Source of the DNA: Sulfitobacter pontiacus
GTDB lineage: Bacteria; Pseudomonadota; Alphaproteobacteria; Rhodobacterales; Rhodobacteraceae
NCBI RefSeq assembly: GCF_040790665.1
Contig: NZ_CP160849.1
Location: 2,939,501-3,003,500, forward strand
Direction: 5' to 3'
DNA length: 64,000 nucleotides
Each line of letters begins with the position of its first letter. Positions within the stretch are counted from its first letter, which is position 1. Below the pieces are notes generated by a model that did not search any database, was not told the DNA's origin, and worked only from the letters and a program-made list of their open reading frames with translations. Shown piece after piece: positions 63,783-64,000 of this stretch. The translations under genes were made by a program, and so were the position numbers.

Positions 63783-64000
63783 AACTCGCTCCTATAGACG
63801 AGTGTATCTCGTGGCTTTCCACGCCAATCTTCTGGCCACCAGAGAATTGGGAAGTTGGAATTGGGTGCATTGTGTCCCTTTAGACAAAACAAAGCCTCTG
63901 CTCGCCCGTAGCCAAAGCTCGGAAGCATTTTTCCGTCGATTATTTGCGCCAAACCAGATTCAAGTCGATTCATGTGACAAGATTTCACGCCTAGCTCTGT
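63779..64000 (-). CDS. C-terminal part of an unidentified protein, probable retron effector (runs off the right edge)
   Basis: The last ~73 codons of a gene whose start lies beyond the window; the frame is open to the edge. The end contains SGLAQIIDGKMLPSFGYGRAE, a CLKGHN segment and PILWWPEDWRGKPRDTLVYRS. I do not recognise the domain. The gene overlaps the winged-helix gene by 4 nt and precedes the retron RNA and RT, where effectors commonly are. Confidence 0.6.
   Translation of the reverse strand, partial: TELGVKSCHMNRLESGLAQIIDGKMLPSFGYGRAEALFCLKGHNAPNSNFPILWWPEDWRGKPRDTLVYRSEL

Overview
The window looks like a chromosomal piece of a Rhodobacteraceae (Roseobacter-group) alphaproteobacterium. 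The evidence is GC-rich coding DNA, strong third-position G/C bias, and gene neighbourhoods typical of that group: DUF177-rpmF-plsX-fabH-ihfA-merR-tRNA-Pro, dgt-argS-SPOR-nagZ-scpA-scpB, divergent anmK/tyrS, and a fused indolepyruvate ferredoxin oxidoreductase beside an Lrp regulator. Assignments rest on reading translated sequence; no database search was run.

From 1 to about 51.65 kb the content is ordinary core genome. It includes the edge of a 3-hydroxybutyrate dehydrogenase, a YejA-like peptide-binding protein, an acyl-CoA ligase/DsbA pair, transporters, enolase, TyrS, an ABC-F protein, ornithine-lipid OlsB, BamE, the phospholipid/fatty-acid initiation cluster, a dCTP deaminase, the ScpAB/NagZ/ArgS/Dgt operon, ErpA, ExoIII, CobK, citramalate synthase, CysS, an outer-membrane beta-barrel and cardiolipin synthase. 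Small points of interest are a promoter-plus-terminator sRNA candidate at 0.3 kb, four copies of a dispersed ~33-nt intergenic motif, a 76-residue peptide with three G-L-F-T-T-G repeats followed by an intercistronic hairpin and an unrecognised 363-residue partner, and an abrupt GC drop inside cysS.

At about 51.8 kb composition changes. A minus-strand operon tnsA-tnsB-tnsC-tniQ (59.0 down to 51.95 kb) is the core of a Tn7-like transposon. Its tnsB is broken by an IS256-family element (54961-56277) with 8-bp target duplications; the lost C-terminal tail of TnsB can be reconstructed from the far side of the insertion. On the left, next to the transposon, lies the 3' stub of a chromosomal gene, which suggests the site of integration.

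From 59.0 to 62.1 kb the DNA is AT-rich and mostly non-coding, with hairpins, a tRNA-like relic and one possible small gene. The last 1.9 kb (62133 to the edge) is a retron: a retron-type reverse transcriptase, a ~225-nt msr-msd ncRNA whose a1/a2 repeats are visible, a winged-helix-like protein, and the end of a further overlapping gene running off the window, probably the effector. Retrons are anti-phage systems, so the right-hand island is a defence/mobile region.
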